Assembly: GCA_037074615.1 (NCBI GenBank)
Contig: CM073535.1
Span: 12,191,001 to 12,255,000, forward strand
From: Leucaena leucocephala
Taxonomy: Eukaryota > Streptophyta > Magnoliopsida > Fabales > Fabaceae
Reading direction: 5' to 3'
DNA: 64,000 nt
Part shown: in pieces, positions 21,568 through 34,079 of the stretch
Layout of the letters: each line of letters opens with the position of its first letter
Position numbering within the stretch: position 1 is the first letter of the stretch
Notes under the pieces: generated by a model
Told to the model about the DNA's origin: nothing
What the model saw: only the letters and a program-made list of their open reading frames with translations
Databases searched by the model: none
Made by a program: the position numbers and the translations under genes

Positions 21568-24500
21568 TATAACATCCTTACTTTTATACATCTTAGGGAC
21601 CATTCAGTAGCATTTGGAACCACTTACAAGACCTTGGAAGTCTATTGGCAAAATCTGGAATTTTACTCTTTCTCGGGTTATTGTTCAAATGGTATTCCAG
21701 ATTATGCAATGAACTTCAAAAAATCATAATTAATTCTAGAAAAATTGAAATGAAGTGGTTCAAAAAGATACATGAAGATAACATATTGAAATCTAAGAGA
21801 AAAATAATTTCCAGACCAAATGACATGTCAATTAATACAGTTTATTCGCCAAAGATTATTGTTTATTTGGTCAAAAATTCTGGAAATAGAATCTGGTCCC
21901 TTAATTTGGAAAATTAGTTCTCTTTGTAAAGACATCAAAATAAGGCATTCTTGGTGTCAAACCGAAGCTTAGCATGTCATCTAATTGTCTCTAAAATTTT
22001 ATACATTTATTCCATCATTTACTATTTTTCCTTATATCATGACCACCACTACTTACATTGGTCATGCAACAACATTACACATTTACATAACATATATACC
22101 ATCCAATCCATAGCTTTTCTTCATGCTTCATCAACCTCTTTCATTATTCCCAAACTTGTGGGATTGGGTTTACATGAAAAGGAATGATATTTCTAGGGAA
22201 ATCTCAGTAGCAAACATTACTAAACAATGCATACATTAATGTAGATACTTGTGCTTGCTTGTGAAAGTGTTAACATTGTGTAATGTGCATGCTTCCATGT
22301 AACATATGAAATACAATTGGCCAAAGTAATCATAGCAACAAAGATTCATGCCTAAGCACATATGCAACACAATTCAATAAAGCCATAGCATATTCAAGCA
22401 TAACATTCAATGCATACAAGTTTAGGATAAGTTTAGGATATGCTTGATTTCTTTCACTTTATCTTGCTTATTTCTTCTCACTTTTCTTGGATATGTGGCT
22501 GCCTATTTTGAAGCATATGAATCAATATCTAATATCACATAACCATTCATCCATCATCATCTAATTTCCTTGAGCATTAAACTCACTTTAACTAACGTAA
22601 CTTCCTCTTGAACATTAAGCTCACTTATTTTCCTTAATCTTAACTAATGGACTTGGCCTTTAAATCAATTGATGTCTTGAATTTTGCCAACACAATTTAA
22701 TATTTTGAATCCATCTATGAGCTTAGAATAATGAAATTCCAGCTCTTTCACTTGCTGAACAGAACTGAACCTATGCATACAATTCTTTCAAAAATTCTCA
22801 TTTTGAGTCTAATGCTTCCCATATTTGTTTGTCCACTTTACCCCACACAACTTTTTATTTTAAAACCATTCAGAGCATCAAAACCATGAAATTCCAATCA
22901 CTCTTCATGCGAGTGAACAATAACCATGAAGAATTTTAAAAACTACAATCTTGGAATTACAATGCTTCCAAGGTTCAAAACCTTTCCAATCCTACACAAA
23001 ATCATCATATAAATTCAATGGAAGCATTAAATCATTGAAATTCCATTTCCTTCCCTCATGAACAGTGCAACCAAATAGGTTCAACCATGGCAAAGTCAAG
23101 AATATCAACTTGATTCAACAACCAACCACTTAACTAGCTTTTTTAAGCTTCAATCTTATATCTCTAATTTTAATTTCTTCTTTTCCCTTTCATCTAAGGT
23201 TTTTGGGCAGCACAACACCTTAAATATAAATCAAATTTATTTCATGAAAACCCTAAGTTCAAGCTCTCAAATCAAAGGAAAATAAGCTAGGATAGATTGC
23301 TTACCTTTAATCTCTAGCTTGCTTGAACTTTAGTACCTTGAATCTCCTTTGTCTTGGCTTGAGTTTCCATTTTGCAAGAGTTTTCCCTAGGTTCCATGGC
23401 TCACAGTTTGGATTCAGATTTGAGGGGGTATTTATACAAAAATTCATGGAAAATCAATGGCCAAGATTACTTTGTGCACTATTTGATCTAAAGGCCCACA
23501 TTTAATATTGGATTTAACTTTTTCCAAACAGCTAATTGTGACATCATCCATGACATCACAAGGGACAACTCAAGGGACACCTCATGAGACATATGGCAAA
23601 ATTCTTAGAGTAGGTAGCCTCTAGAAAAATTCCAGTCCAATCCAGTACCGATCGGAGTAGTTTCACCAAAAACTGGACTGTTTTTCTGTTCCTAATTTTT
23701 ATAATATGCCACGATATGTATTCTATCCTAGAAATCAATGTCTAGGCTTCTCATACTATTTACATACTTGTACTGGGCCAATACTTAATTATAGATCCCT
23801 TGGGGAATGACCAAAATACCCTTGGTGTCCTTTCTTGCACTTTATTGACGCTAACGGTAAAATTGTCTTTTCACCCTTCTTTGTACTGCCTCAGGGCCTA
23901 TACTGGCTCTAAATAATCATATTTAAGCTATATCCCATATTTTTAGCCTATCCTAGATGACCAAAATACCCTCCATCCATCTCTGGTACAATATAGGCAT
24001 CTAGGGATATTTTCGTAATTCTGCACTTTTTCTGGACACTGGCCCCTTCTACTGATAAATTGGTACCTTGGGTTTTAGGCCCTCCTTGGCATTATCATGG
24101 GCCTATATATGAGGACATCTGATCTCATTCTATCTAGGCTTACATACTGATAAGTTCTATTATTGGATCACAGGTGTTATCAAACTCCCATCAAAATTCA
24201 CTAATATGTGAATAATTTTTTATACATAACTTCTTCTAGGGTTCTGTTAGATCCAGGACATCTAACACTGTAGGGCATACTTTTCAGTAATTCCCCTACT
24301 TATATCTGAAGTCTATGAAATCTGATAAAATTTCAGGTAACTTTCAGACTATCATTTAAATATATGATGTCTCGAGCCCTAACAAAATTTCTGTATCATG
24401 CTATATTAACTAGCATATCTTCCTCTATTTACTGATAGAATATGGGACTGAAATACTTCTGGCAATTCTAACCCTTTTCGGGCTGACCTTTTCATAATTA

Positions 24501-24750
24501 TAATTTTGCCCTTGAACTTTTTACCTCATTATATTTAAGTCTTTTAACTTTTGGAAATTACCACTTTTGGCCTAACTTTTGTTTCTACTTTAACTTTTGG
24601 CCTTTAAACTTTTCTAATTTTTGTTTAGGTGCCTTTGTTCCTTCAGGACTCATTTAACCTCTATTACTTCTTTTGATCATCGTCATAATCCTTTCCAAAT
24701 CTCTTTCCACTATTAGCATTATACAAATATGGAAAAATTAGGATATGAAG
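21568..24750 (-). repeat. Family-A LTR (about 3183 bp), 5' LTR of the decayed element
   Basis: It is collinear with 10385-13563 from end to end. Both ends are mutated (TA at the start; AG for CA at the end), in keeping with age. It keeps the hairpin at 22186-22205, a splice-donor-like motif at 23299-23304 and a decayed TATA at 23428-23436. There is no coding content. Confidence 0.88.
22186..22205. other. Conserved LTR hairpin, family A
   Basis: GATATTTC-TAGG-GAAATCTC: an eight-base stem with one mismatch. Confidence 0.5.
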
Positions 24751-25135
24751 TATAAGTCTCATTTGGATATCTACACATGAAGATATGATTTTTTCAAACT
24801 TGGGACCAAAAATGATGGAATTAGGGGAAGATGCTGGATGAACAGTAAACTTTGAGCGTTGACTGATGTTGACTTTGTCAAGGCGTGGTCAACGAGTTAT
24901 TTTTCCTCAGAAGAGCATTAAGTTTTCTTTGTGTAGCAATTTGAACCACTTCATATTGATTTTTCTAGAATTAGTTATGATTTTTTGAAGTCAGGTTACT
25001 CCTCTGGAATTTACACAGTGAACAGTACTCGGTAGATTAAAATTCTAGATTGTGTAATTTGACTTCAATGGCCATAAAAGTGGTTCCAGATGCTACCGTT
25101 TGGTGACTAAGACGTAAGAAAAGTAGGATGTTATA
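24751..25135 (+). repeat. Family-B LTR 3' fragment
   Basis: It resembles 26397-26783 throughout (for example the shared phrase ctacacatgaagatatgat) and ends GGATGTTATA, a mutated LTR terminus, three bases before a primer site. Only the last about 385 bases of the LTR remain. Confidence 0.75.
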
Positions 25136-25138
25136 TTT

Positions 25139-25150
25139 TGGTATCAGAGT
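25139..25150 (+). other. Primer binding site, family B, plus strand
   Basis: TGGTATCAGAGT, one change from the initiator tRNA-Met site, with a three-base spacer from the LTR end. It is followed within about 25 bases by LTR sequence, so the internal region is essentially gone. Confidence 0.8.
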
Positions 25151-25768
25151 AAAGGGTTCTTGGGACTAAGGAAATAAATAGGGACTAAGGGCATTTAGGT
25201 AGTTTGCTAAGGGATGGTTCTTGGGAATTGAGCCATTATAGTTCTTGGACTTAATTAGAGACCCAAGGTGACATTCCTAGATATCCAAAAATATGGCCCA
25301 AGAGTGATTTGGGTCCAAGTGGCATTAAAATATTAGTTTAGTACTTTTTCAATAAAGTAAAGTTACCTGGTCAAAGACTGAACTGGAAAAAGTGATCAGA
25401 AGGCTTTAGACTTATCTAGAACTATGAGGTGGCATGAAAGGTATCCTCATGGGACCCACAAGGCACCACATGTCATAAGTCTAGAAAAAGGAGAAAAAGC
25501 TAAGGACACGTTGCACGATCTCAGCCGTTCATTATGGGACAGGACTTTAGAATTCTCTATAAGTACTGAGTCAGCTGGTAAGGTGTCCCAAGGGCCCCAC
25601 TATTGTGCCACCTATCATGTGAGGTGTCCCATGGATGATGTCACTTTGATGATTCATTGAGGATGATAATGTCATTGTAATGATGCAGGCAAGGCTTCTT
25701 GAGGAAGCTATGTAATCTTAGCCATTGATCACGATTCGATCTGGACTATTCATTCCACCTCCACTCGA

Positions 25769-25779
25769 CTATAAATACC
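25769..25779 (+). promoter_or_regulatory. Family-B LTR TATA box
   Basis: CTATAAATACC, about 40 bases upstream of the GA-rich leader. Confidence 0.7.
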
Positions 25780-25809
25780 ACACTCCCCTTTGATTCTATG
25801 CCATGGCCA

Positions 25810-25869
25810 AGGGAAAGAAAAGGAGAGAAGATAGAGAGAGAAAGAAAGAGAGAGAAAGAAAGGAAAGAA
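25810..25869 (+). promoter_or_regulatory. GA-rich leader of the family-B LTR
   Basis: About 60 bases of almost only G and A following the TATA box; the mirror of the CT tracts at 8240-8292 and 49748-49812. Confidence 0.5.
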
Positions 25870-26157
25870 CCTTAGAGTTAAGGCTAAGAGCTAGAGGAAA
25901 GGCTACACATCAAGTAGTAAACTTACCTACTTATATGCTTATGTTGCTTAGATGTTTTATGTGATGTTTACTTACTTTGATAATATGAAGCATGTATGAT
26001 TAAGTAATACTCTATTTCTTTTTATGCTATGGCCATATGTTATAATTAAGGGACATAGAAGCATGTAAGTTATCATTATGAAAGCAGGATCATTAAGTGC
26101 ACACATAGTAACATCAAACATATAGTTGTATACATTGTATGGTTTCCCTTTGCTGCT

Positions 26158-26177
26158 GAGATTTCCCTAGAAATCTC
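26158..26177. other. Conserved LTR hairpin, family B
   Basis: GAGATTTC-CCTA-GAAATCTC: a perfect eight-base stem and four-base loop. Confidence 0.65.
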
Positions 26178-26783
26178 ACCCCTTCCATATCAATTAAATT
26201 ACAGTAGGTCTTCTCAAGATGAGATAAAGATGCATGAAGAGAAGTTAATTATTTAGCATGGTTGATATGTGATTGATGTATGTAATATTGATTGCTGGAA
26301 ATTGTCACTGTGAACAGTAACTCGTGATAAGGTAGTGATATTTAAGCTATAATTAGAAATAGTAAATGGTTGAATAAATATATAATATGATTTGATATAT
26401 AGAATGTCTCATTTTGATGTCTACACATGAAGATATGATTTTTTAAAGTTGGGACCGAAAATGCTAGAATCAGGGGAAGACGCTGGATAAACAGTAAAAT
26501 TTGAGCATTGACTGACATTGACTTGGTCAAGGCGTGGTCAAAGAGTTATTTTTTCCTGAAAGAGCATTAAGTTATCTTTGTGTATCAATTTGAACCACTT
26601 CATTTTGATTTTTCTAAAATTAGTTATGATTTTTGAAGTCAGGTCACTCCTCTAGAATGTACACAATGAACAGTACTCGGTAGTTTAAAATTCCAGATTA
26701 TGTAATTTGACTTCAATGACCTTAAAAGTGGTTCGAGATGCTACCGTTTGGTCTCTAAGATGTAAAAAAAGTAGGATTTTATA

Positions 26784-28748
26784 GATGATGTCATCTTTTG
26801 GCTTGTAGGCCAAGCTTGATTGAAGAGCAAATATAAGCCATTAGGTCAAATTGTGCACAAAGTGATCTTGACCTTCCATTTTCCATGAGATGTTTCGATA
26901 AATACCCCCATTTTTCATCCCAAAACAATGGCATGAAGAACACTTGGGGAGGTGCTGCCCAAATGGAAACTCAAGCCAAGACAAAGAAGAATTCAAGGAT
27001 CAAAGTTCAAGCTAGCTAGGAATTAAGGTAAGCAATCTATCCTAGCTTATTTTCCTTTAATGTAGGGGCTTGAACTTAGGGTTTCTATGGAAGAAAGTTG
27101 AGCTTTATCTAGGGTATATGTGTTATCCAAAAACCCTAGATGAAAGGAGAAAGAGGAAATTAAAGTTAGAGTTATGTGATTTATGCTTAAACAAACTTGC
27201 TAGATGATTGGTTGTTGAATCAAGTTGATATTCTTGACTTTGCCATGGAAGAGACCTTTTGGTATGCACTATTTATGATATAAAGAGATGGAATTTCAAT
27301 GATTTAATGCTTCCATTGAATTTATATGATGATTTTATGCATGTTGGATAGGTTTCGAACCTTGAAAGCACTGAAATTCTAAGTTGTAATTCTTGGAATT
27401 CTTCTATATATTTTTCACTTGTATGAACAATTATTGGAATTTTATGATTTTGATGCTTCCAATAGTTTTAAAATAAAAGGTTGTGTGGGATAAAGTAGAG
27501 AAACAAGTATTGGAAGCATTGGGATCAAAATGAGATGTTTTGAAGGAAAAAGGGGAGTTATGCAAATATGTCCAGAACATTGCATGGTGGCTGGAATTTC
27601 ATGATTCTAAGCTCATAAATAGATTCAAAAGATAAAATTGTGTAGGGTAAAGTCAAGACATCGATTGATTCAAAGATCAAGTTAATTAGTAAAGATTAAT
27701 GAAAATTAATGTAGTTAAGTAAGCTCAATGTTCAAGAAAGTTATATTATCATGAATGGATGGTAATGCTATGTTATGAAATGATTGTGGACTTAAAAGAG
27801 GAAGCCACACATCAAGGATAAGTAAGAAGGAAAAGACAAAGATAAAGAAAAGGAGGTCAAGTATGTGAAGTAGTAAACTTATCAAAAACTTGTATGTATT
27901 GGATGTTATACTTGGTTGTGCTATGGCTATGTTGAATTGTGTTGCATATGTGTTTATGATTGAAGATTTGCTTATATGATTATGTTAGCTAATAGTATTT
28001 CATATGTTACATGGAAGCATGCCCATTACACAATGTGAACACTTTCAAAAGCAAGTGCAAGTATTTACATTAATGTATGCTTGTTTAGTACCATTTGCTA
28101 TTGACATTTTCCCATAAATCTCACCCATCCATGTAATCCCAATCCCAACAAGTTCATGAATGATAAAAGAAGATGAGAAAGCATGAAGAGAAGTTAGGGA
28201 TTGGATAGTATAATTGTTATGTGAAGAATTGTTATGTGTAATGATGTTATATGACAAGATTGAGCAACAATGTTTATGATGTAATGAAAGGTAGTAAATG
28301 ATGGAATAAATATATGAAATTTTATATACATTTAGCTAACATGTCAAGCTTCATTTTGAAACTAAGTATGCCCTATTTTAATGTCTGTACAACGAGAAAG
28401 AATTTTGCAAAATCAGGGACTATAATATGTTTTCAGAATTTTTGACCAAATGAACAGTAATCTTTGATTATTAAACTCTATTGATTGACTAATTATTTAG
28501 TCAGGAAATTATTTTTTCCTTAAATTTCAATTTGTTTTCTTCACATATCTTTTTGAACCACTTCATTTTGATTTTTCTAGAATTAATTATGATTTTTTCA
28601 AGTTTGTCGCTGAATCTAGAATACCATATGAACAGTAACTTGAGAAGAGTAAAAATTATAGATTTAGGTAATGGACTTCAAACATCTTGTAAGTGGTTCT
28701 AAATGCTACCAAATGTTCATGAAGATGTACAAAAGTAAGGATGTTACA
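26784..28748 (+). repeat. Family-A LTR, 5'-truncated, plus strand
   Basis: It matches the reverse complement of family-A LTRs from the promoter side onward (TATA-like GATAAATACCC at 26897-26907; donor-like AAGGTAAGC near 27026) and ends GGATGTTACA at 28739-28748. No primer site follows; gag relic sequence starts directly. Confidence 0.75.
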
Positions 28749-29814
28749 ACAGCTATAGTAGTAGCTCTTGTAGATTTATGACGATTAGAGAGAGAATTCA
28801 TCAAGGAGTTACTATAGCACATGGTCAGGATCTATTGAGAAAGAAGATAGTATCCAACTATGGAATGTACAATTCCATAAGCATAATCTGGTTGCTTTTA
28901 AAGGTGCATTAGATGACCGAGCAATAGAGAGTTAGATGAATCCCTTGGAAGAGATCCTCAAAGCGATGAAATGTCTTATAGAAAGGAAAGAATTGTTAGC
29001 TGATTACAAGTTAGAAAAGGACGTAAAGAAATGGTATAAAGGTACATAAGTTACTTAATGAAGATAGAAATGATCCGCTCACTTGGAAAGTTTCTCTTGA
29101 GTAGTTTTATGAAAAGCATTCTCCTCAGTCAAATAAAGACGAGCGTGAGGCTAACTTAAAGTAATAAAGTAGGGTAAGAGGAACCCTCTGATGGATATTT
29201 AGCTGATTTCATCCATATGCATAGTCAAAGTTGAATGACAGAGAATTTAATTCATATTGAATGTGTCCTGCAAGAAAGAATTTTCCTAGGAAGTTAGAGA
29301 GGTTTAATGAAGCGATAGAGGCATGCAAATTTTAACGAGAAACTTGTGATGCCCCAAAAAGATAAAGGTAACTCTAAAATATGAATCCTTTCAATATTTG
29401 TGATAAGGATATTCCAGAGGGCCTTTAGTTTTCAAAAGAGGTAATAAGAAGAATTTAAGAAATAGAAGAGTAATAAGCTTGAGATGCAGACATGCAATCA
29501 GAGCCTAACATATATGAAAAACTATGGTAGAGACCGTGGGGATAGGCTTTGATTGGCAGGTCAACAAAGTTCCTACAGATATGGCAAGCCAAGACATTTT
29601 GCAAGGGAATGCTTATAGAATATGACAAGTAAGAGATTCCAGATACAGAAGAAAATTTTGCCCTTATTTGAGAAGAGGCAAGAAAGTCACCTGAGGTAAT
29701 CCAAAGAAATGATTATAGGTTAACAAACACTATGTAAATGCAATATGTGATTTAGTCGCTAGTCATTTGTTAGTAGCAATGATTGTAAAGGCAATTACTC
29801 CATTAGTTTAAGGG
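28749..29814 (+). pseudogene. Gypsy gag relic with zinc knuckle
   Basis: In shifting frames the plus strand encodes pieces parallel to the Tekay Gag: LTWKVSLE then FYEKHSPQS then DEREA (compare VTWEVFLEQFYEKYFPQS at 2372-6091), and further on a knuckle-like YGKPRHFARECL near 29570-29625. Many stops and indels remove any open frame. It lies between two family-A LTR fragments of the same orientation, so it is the internal remainder of a plus-strand family-A element, with everything after the zinc knuckle deleted. It shows that family A derives from an element with a gypsy-type Gag. Confidence 0.75.
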
Positions 29815-30542
29815 TAATAGCACCATATTTGCATACATGTTTACAATTGAAGCTTTGTTTCTATGATTAGTTTGGCCAATTGTATTTCATATGTTTCTAT
29901 GGGTTAACGCATCCATTGTTTAGTACCAGTTGCTACTGAGATTTCCTTAGAAATCTCACCCCATCCATGTAATCCCAATCCTAACAGGTTCATGAATGAT
30001 GAAGAAGCATGAAGATAAGTTAAGGATTGGATAGTATAAATGTTACATGAAGAATTATTGTATGTAATGATGTTATATGACAAGTTTGAACAAAAATGTT
30101 CATGATGTAATAAAAAATAGTAAATGATGGAATCAATGTATTAAATTTTACACACATTTAGTTAACATGTCAAGCTTAATTTTGACACTAAGTATGTCTT
30201 ATTTTGATTTGTGTATAAAGAGAAAGAATTTTTTAAAGTCAAAGACCATAATCTATTTTTAGAATTTTTGACCAAATGAATAGTAATCTTTGACGATTAA
30301 ATTGTATCGCTTGACTAAATGCTTAGTCAATCATAAGGGAAATACCAAGTCAGGGATCATAATTGATTTTTTTATAATTAATTATAATTTTTTGAAATTC
30401 GTCGCCAAATCTAGAATACCATATGAACAGTAATTTGAGAAGAGTAAATATTCTAGCTTTAACTAATGGATTTCAATGGTCATGTAAGTGGTTATAAATG
30501 CTACCAAAATGGTCTAAGACGTATGAAAGTAAGGATGTTACA
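29815..30542 (+). repeat. Family-A LTR 3' fragment, plus strand
   Basis: It matches 27950-28748, including the hairpin at 29938-29957, and ends GGATGTTACA at 30533-30542. It is the 3' LTR of the truncated element. The left edge is approximate. Confidence 0.72.
29938..29957. other. Conserved LTR hairpin, family A
   Basis: GAGATTTC-CTTA-GAAATCTC: perfect stem, loop one base different from the family-B copy at 26158-26177. Confidence 0.65.
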
Positions 30543-32149
30543 GTTGATCATTTTAGAATCATCATATACAATTAAGTCAAGAAGGTGGTTTGAATACATT
30601 TCAAATATTTTAAGCTATATTTTTGTGTCAGGGGACAAATTTTACTCTATCGACAATTACCTTGGTAAAAACATGTTTTTGGCCATTCGATAGTTCAAAC
30701 GAATAAATTAAGGCATTTTGTTAAGCATTTTTAAATCCTCATGTCAAATTAAGCAAGAAAGGTGGTTTCCACACATTTTAAAGATTGTAAGACTAATTTG
30801 GGTTTAGTGAGATCGATTTCAATCTATCAACAATTATGTTGCTAACAAGCACACTTGTGGCCATTCGAGGGATCAAACGAATGAACTATGCAACACTGTT
30901 GAAGAATTTGGAATCATCATGTAAAATTAAGTAACAAATATGGTTTACACATATTTTAGAGATTGTAGCCTAATTTTGTAGTTAGTGAGACATATTTCAC
31001 TATTTGGACACCTTCATAAAACACAATTTTGGTCATTCAAGGGATCAAATAAATGAATTTAGCAACTATGTTGAGCATTTCAAAATCATCACATAAAATT
31101 AAGAAAATAAGGTAGTTTCCACACATTTCATAGATTATAAGCCTTTTTTTGGTGTCAGTGAGAAAAAGTTCACTCCCTTGACAGTAGTAGCCTTGCTACA
31201 AATGCATTTATGGCTATTCGAGTGATAAAATGAATGAATTATGTATCTTGATGAGTATTTTAGAATACTCATATAAAATCACATAAGGTATGTGACTTCT
31301 ACATATTTTTGAGATAATGAGCATAATTTTTGAGTCAGGAGATAGATTTACTCTATTAACAATTACCTTGCAAAAAATGCACTTTTGGTCATTCGAGGGA
31401 TCAAACAAATAAATTAAGCAACTTTGTTGAGCATTTTGGAATCATCATATATAATTATGTAAAGAATGTGGTTTCAAAAAGATTGTAAGCTATATTTTGG
31501 TGTTAAGAGACAAATTTCACTCAATATAAAATTACATTGATAAAAACGTGTTTCTAGTCATTCAATAGATCGAACGAATAAATCAAGCCACTTTGTTGAG
31601 CATATTTTAATCCTCATGTCAAATTAAGCAAGGAAAGTGGTTTCCACACATTTCAAATATTCCAAGACTAATTTGGGTTAGTAAGACTGATTTCAATCTA
31701 TCGTCAATCACCTTACTAAAAGGCCTACTTGTAGCCATTCGAGGGATTAAACAAATGAATTAACCAACACCATTAAGAATTTTGGAATCATCATGTAAAA
31801 TTGGAATCATCATGTAAAATTAAGTAACAAAGTTGGTTTCCATATATTTCAGAGATTGTAGTCTAATTTTTTAGTTAGTGACATATATTTCTCTATATGG
31901 ACAATGATCTTGGTAAAACACACTTGATGCCAATTGAGGGATCAAATGAATGAATAAAGCAACTTTGTTGAACATTTTGGAATCATCATGTAAAATTAAG
32001 CAAAGAGGGTGGTTTCCACATATTTCAAAGTTTCTAAACATGATTTTGTTGTCAATGAGACAAATGTCACTCTATCGACAGTAGTCTTGCTACAAATACA
32101 TTTACAACCATTCGAGGGATAAAATGAATGAAATATGCACCTCAATGAG
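30543..32149. repeat. Tandem array of about 176 bp monomers, part 1 (nine units)
   Basis: Monomers start near 30551, 30728, 30906, 31078, 31258, 31434, 31605, 31780 and 31975, marked by ttttggaatcatcat, then ggtggtttccacacat, then attcgagggatcaaa. Monomers five apart share private variants, so a five-monomer higher-order period of about 875 bases is visible. One unit (31780) has a roughly 20-base internal duplication. The array begins directly at an LTR end (30542). Short open frames in it are incidental. Confidence 0.85.
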
Positions 32150-33607
32150 TGATAAGACACATTTTGTATATGGTTTCTGTGACATTTTTAAGAGCTTTAT
32201 AACAACTTTACCATCATTTTAGGACTTAAATTGTACTTTTGTGGCAATACATGATTGTGCATCGTAATGTCCTAACAAAAGGTTAAAACAGTAAATTAAC
32301 TCTTCCAAAATGCATATATTCTGTTATTTACCGATTTGAACTTTTATAGTGAGCTTTTATTTTAGATTATAGGTATTTTGGAAGAGAGTAAGGACCAGGA
32401 AAGAAATCACAAGGCAATTAAAGTGAAACCATGCTCCTACATCTTTTAGTCATGACCAAGTCCTCTGGTCGCGACTTTGATTCTTTTGGAATTCTCTCTG
32501 TGTTTATAGGTCACAACCAAAACATGGATCTGGTTGCGACTAATATGCAAAATCACTGAAATTGTGTGTTTTGCATTATAGGAAGGATGTCGTCAAGGGG
32601 GCTATTTTTTTAACCTGCTTAGGCTAAGAAGTAGTACTCTCACACTCTCTAATCACCTTCTCTACCTCTGCCATCATTCCACACCTCTCTATAGATTTCT
32701 CCACCTCTTTATGCCATCAACATACCATCTTCTCACCGTTTCTTCATGATATCTCAATTGAACAGTGATTGTAGTACAGCAAGAGTCATAAGAAGCTAAA
32801 CCTTTAGCCTCTTAGTGATTAATAAGATATCTTGAGCTCATGGACTCAAACAGGGAGTTTCTTCTATTCTAATTTGCATCTTCTCATCTTATGATTGCTG
32901 CTATATCTAGGGTTTTCATCTTATGAGCAAGTTTTGAATATCAATTGATCATGTTTAGATTATACATTATAATTGCATTTGGATGATTTGAACGTTTACT
33001 TTTAATAGAATATTTCAGTTTCAATTTTAAGAGCGTGGGTTATTATCAGCGATCATTATTAGTCAATTCATTACTTGAAATTTGGAATTTTCGATTAACA
33101 ACCATTCAGGGGTGTTTTCATCATATAAATTCAATTTACATGTTAAGTGATTTATGACAGTTCACTAATAGTTCTTAAACCAGCTTTGATCAAAGGGGTT
33201 TAGGGAAAATTAGGGTTTTGGACTCAATCGATCAATTGAGATTTTCTTTGAGACTTAGTGCTTTCTAAACTCCAACTTTAAATGTGAGAGCAAGGATAGA
33301 TACATTTTCATCATCAAGAGTCTTTCATAGCATATTTCTCAACTAAACCAACTCGTTTTTATCATAAACAAAAATCCAAAAATATTTACTTTTTTGCACC
33401 CTACTCTTATTGCATTAATCACTAAAACCCAAAAACCATTTTATCCCTGCTCAGGTTTTTCATTTATTTTGACATCCAATCTACTAGGTTTCACATAAAA
33501 GGCTCCTCGAGAAAAATGATAGGGTTGTGCCTTATACTACATTATATTGGGTGCAACAAACTTTATTTTGATGGATCAGACCATGATAGTCAGGCCTCAT
33601 CAATGAG
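32145..33607. other. Target site duplication ATGAG flanking the solo LTR
   Basis: ATGAG occurs at 32145-32149 and 33603-33607, exactly abutting the TG and CA ends of the LTR. Confidence 0.85.
32150..33602 (+). mobile_element. Solo LTR of the Athila-like family (1453 bp)
   Basis: It starts TGATAAGACAC and ends CCTCATCA, and is collinear with the Athila-like LTRs at 40849-42319 and 57738-59036. The perfect duplication ATGAG and the absence of internal sequence show a solo LTR, normally formed by LTR-LTR recombination. It is inserted in a monomer of the tandem array. Confidence 0.92.
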
Positions 33608-34075
33608 CCTTTTGGAATAATCATGTAAAACCAAAAACAAGAGGCAGTTTCCACATATTTTTTAGATAAGAGCAAAATTTTTGATTTAGGTGATAGATTT
33701 TATTCTATCAACAATTACTTGCTAAAAAATGCACTTGTCGCTATCCGAGGGATCAAACAAATGAATTAAGTAACATTGTTGAGCATTTTTGAATCCTCTT
33801 GTCAAATTAAGAAAGGAAGGTTGTTTTCACACATTTCAAAGATTCTAAGCCTAAATTTGGTTTTAGTGAGACATATTTCAATTTATCAATAATTACCTTG
33901 CTAAAAATACACTTGTGGCAATTCAAGGGATCAAACTAATGAATTAAGAAACATCGTTAAGCATCTTGGAATCATCAAATAAAATTAAGTAACAAAGATG
34001 GTTTTGACATATTTGAGAGATTGTAGCCAAATTTTTTAGTGGTTGACACAAATTTCACTCAATATTATATTTGAA
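33608..34075. repeat. Tandem array of about 176 bp monomers, part 2
   Basis: Units start near 33610, 33786 and 33964; the last is incomplete and ends near 34075. In monomer type they continue the order found before the solo LTR, with one type skipped. Confidence 0.82.
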
Positions 34076-34079
34076 AATT

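Larger units (their letters stand above)
25151..26783 (+). repeat. Family-B LTR, 5'-truncated, plus strand
   Basis: It is collinear with the reverse complement of the family-B solo LTR (49400-50430 and 44918-45660). It includes a TATA box (25769-25779), GA-rich leader (25810-25869) and hairpin (26158-26177), and ends at 26783 as GGATTTTATA. The first part of U3 is missing. The open frame 25424-25660 lies within LTR promoter DNA and is not a gene. Confidence 0.8.
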
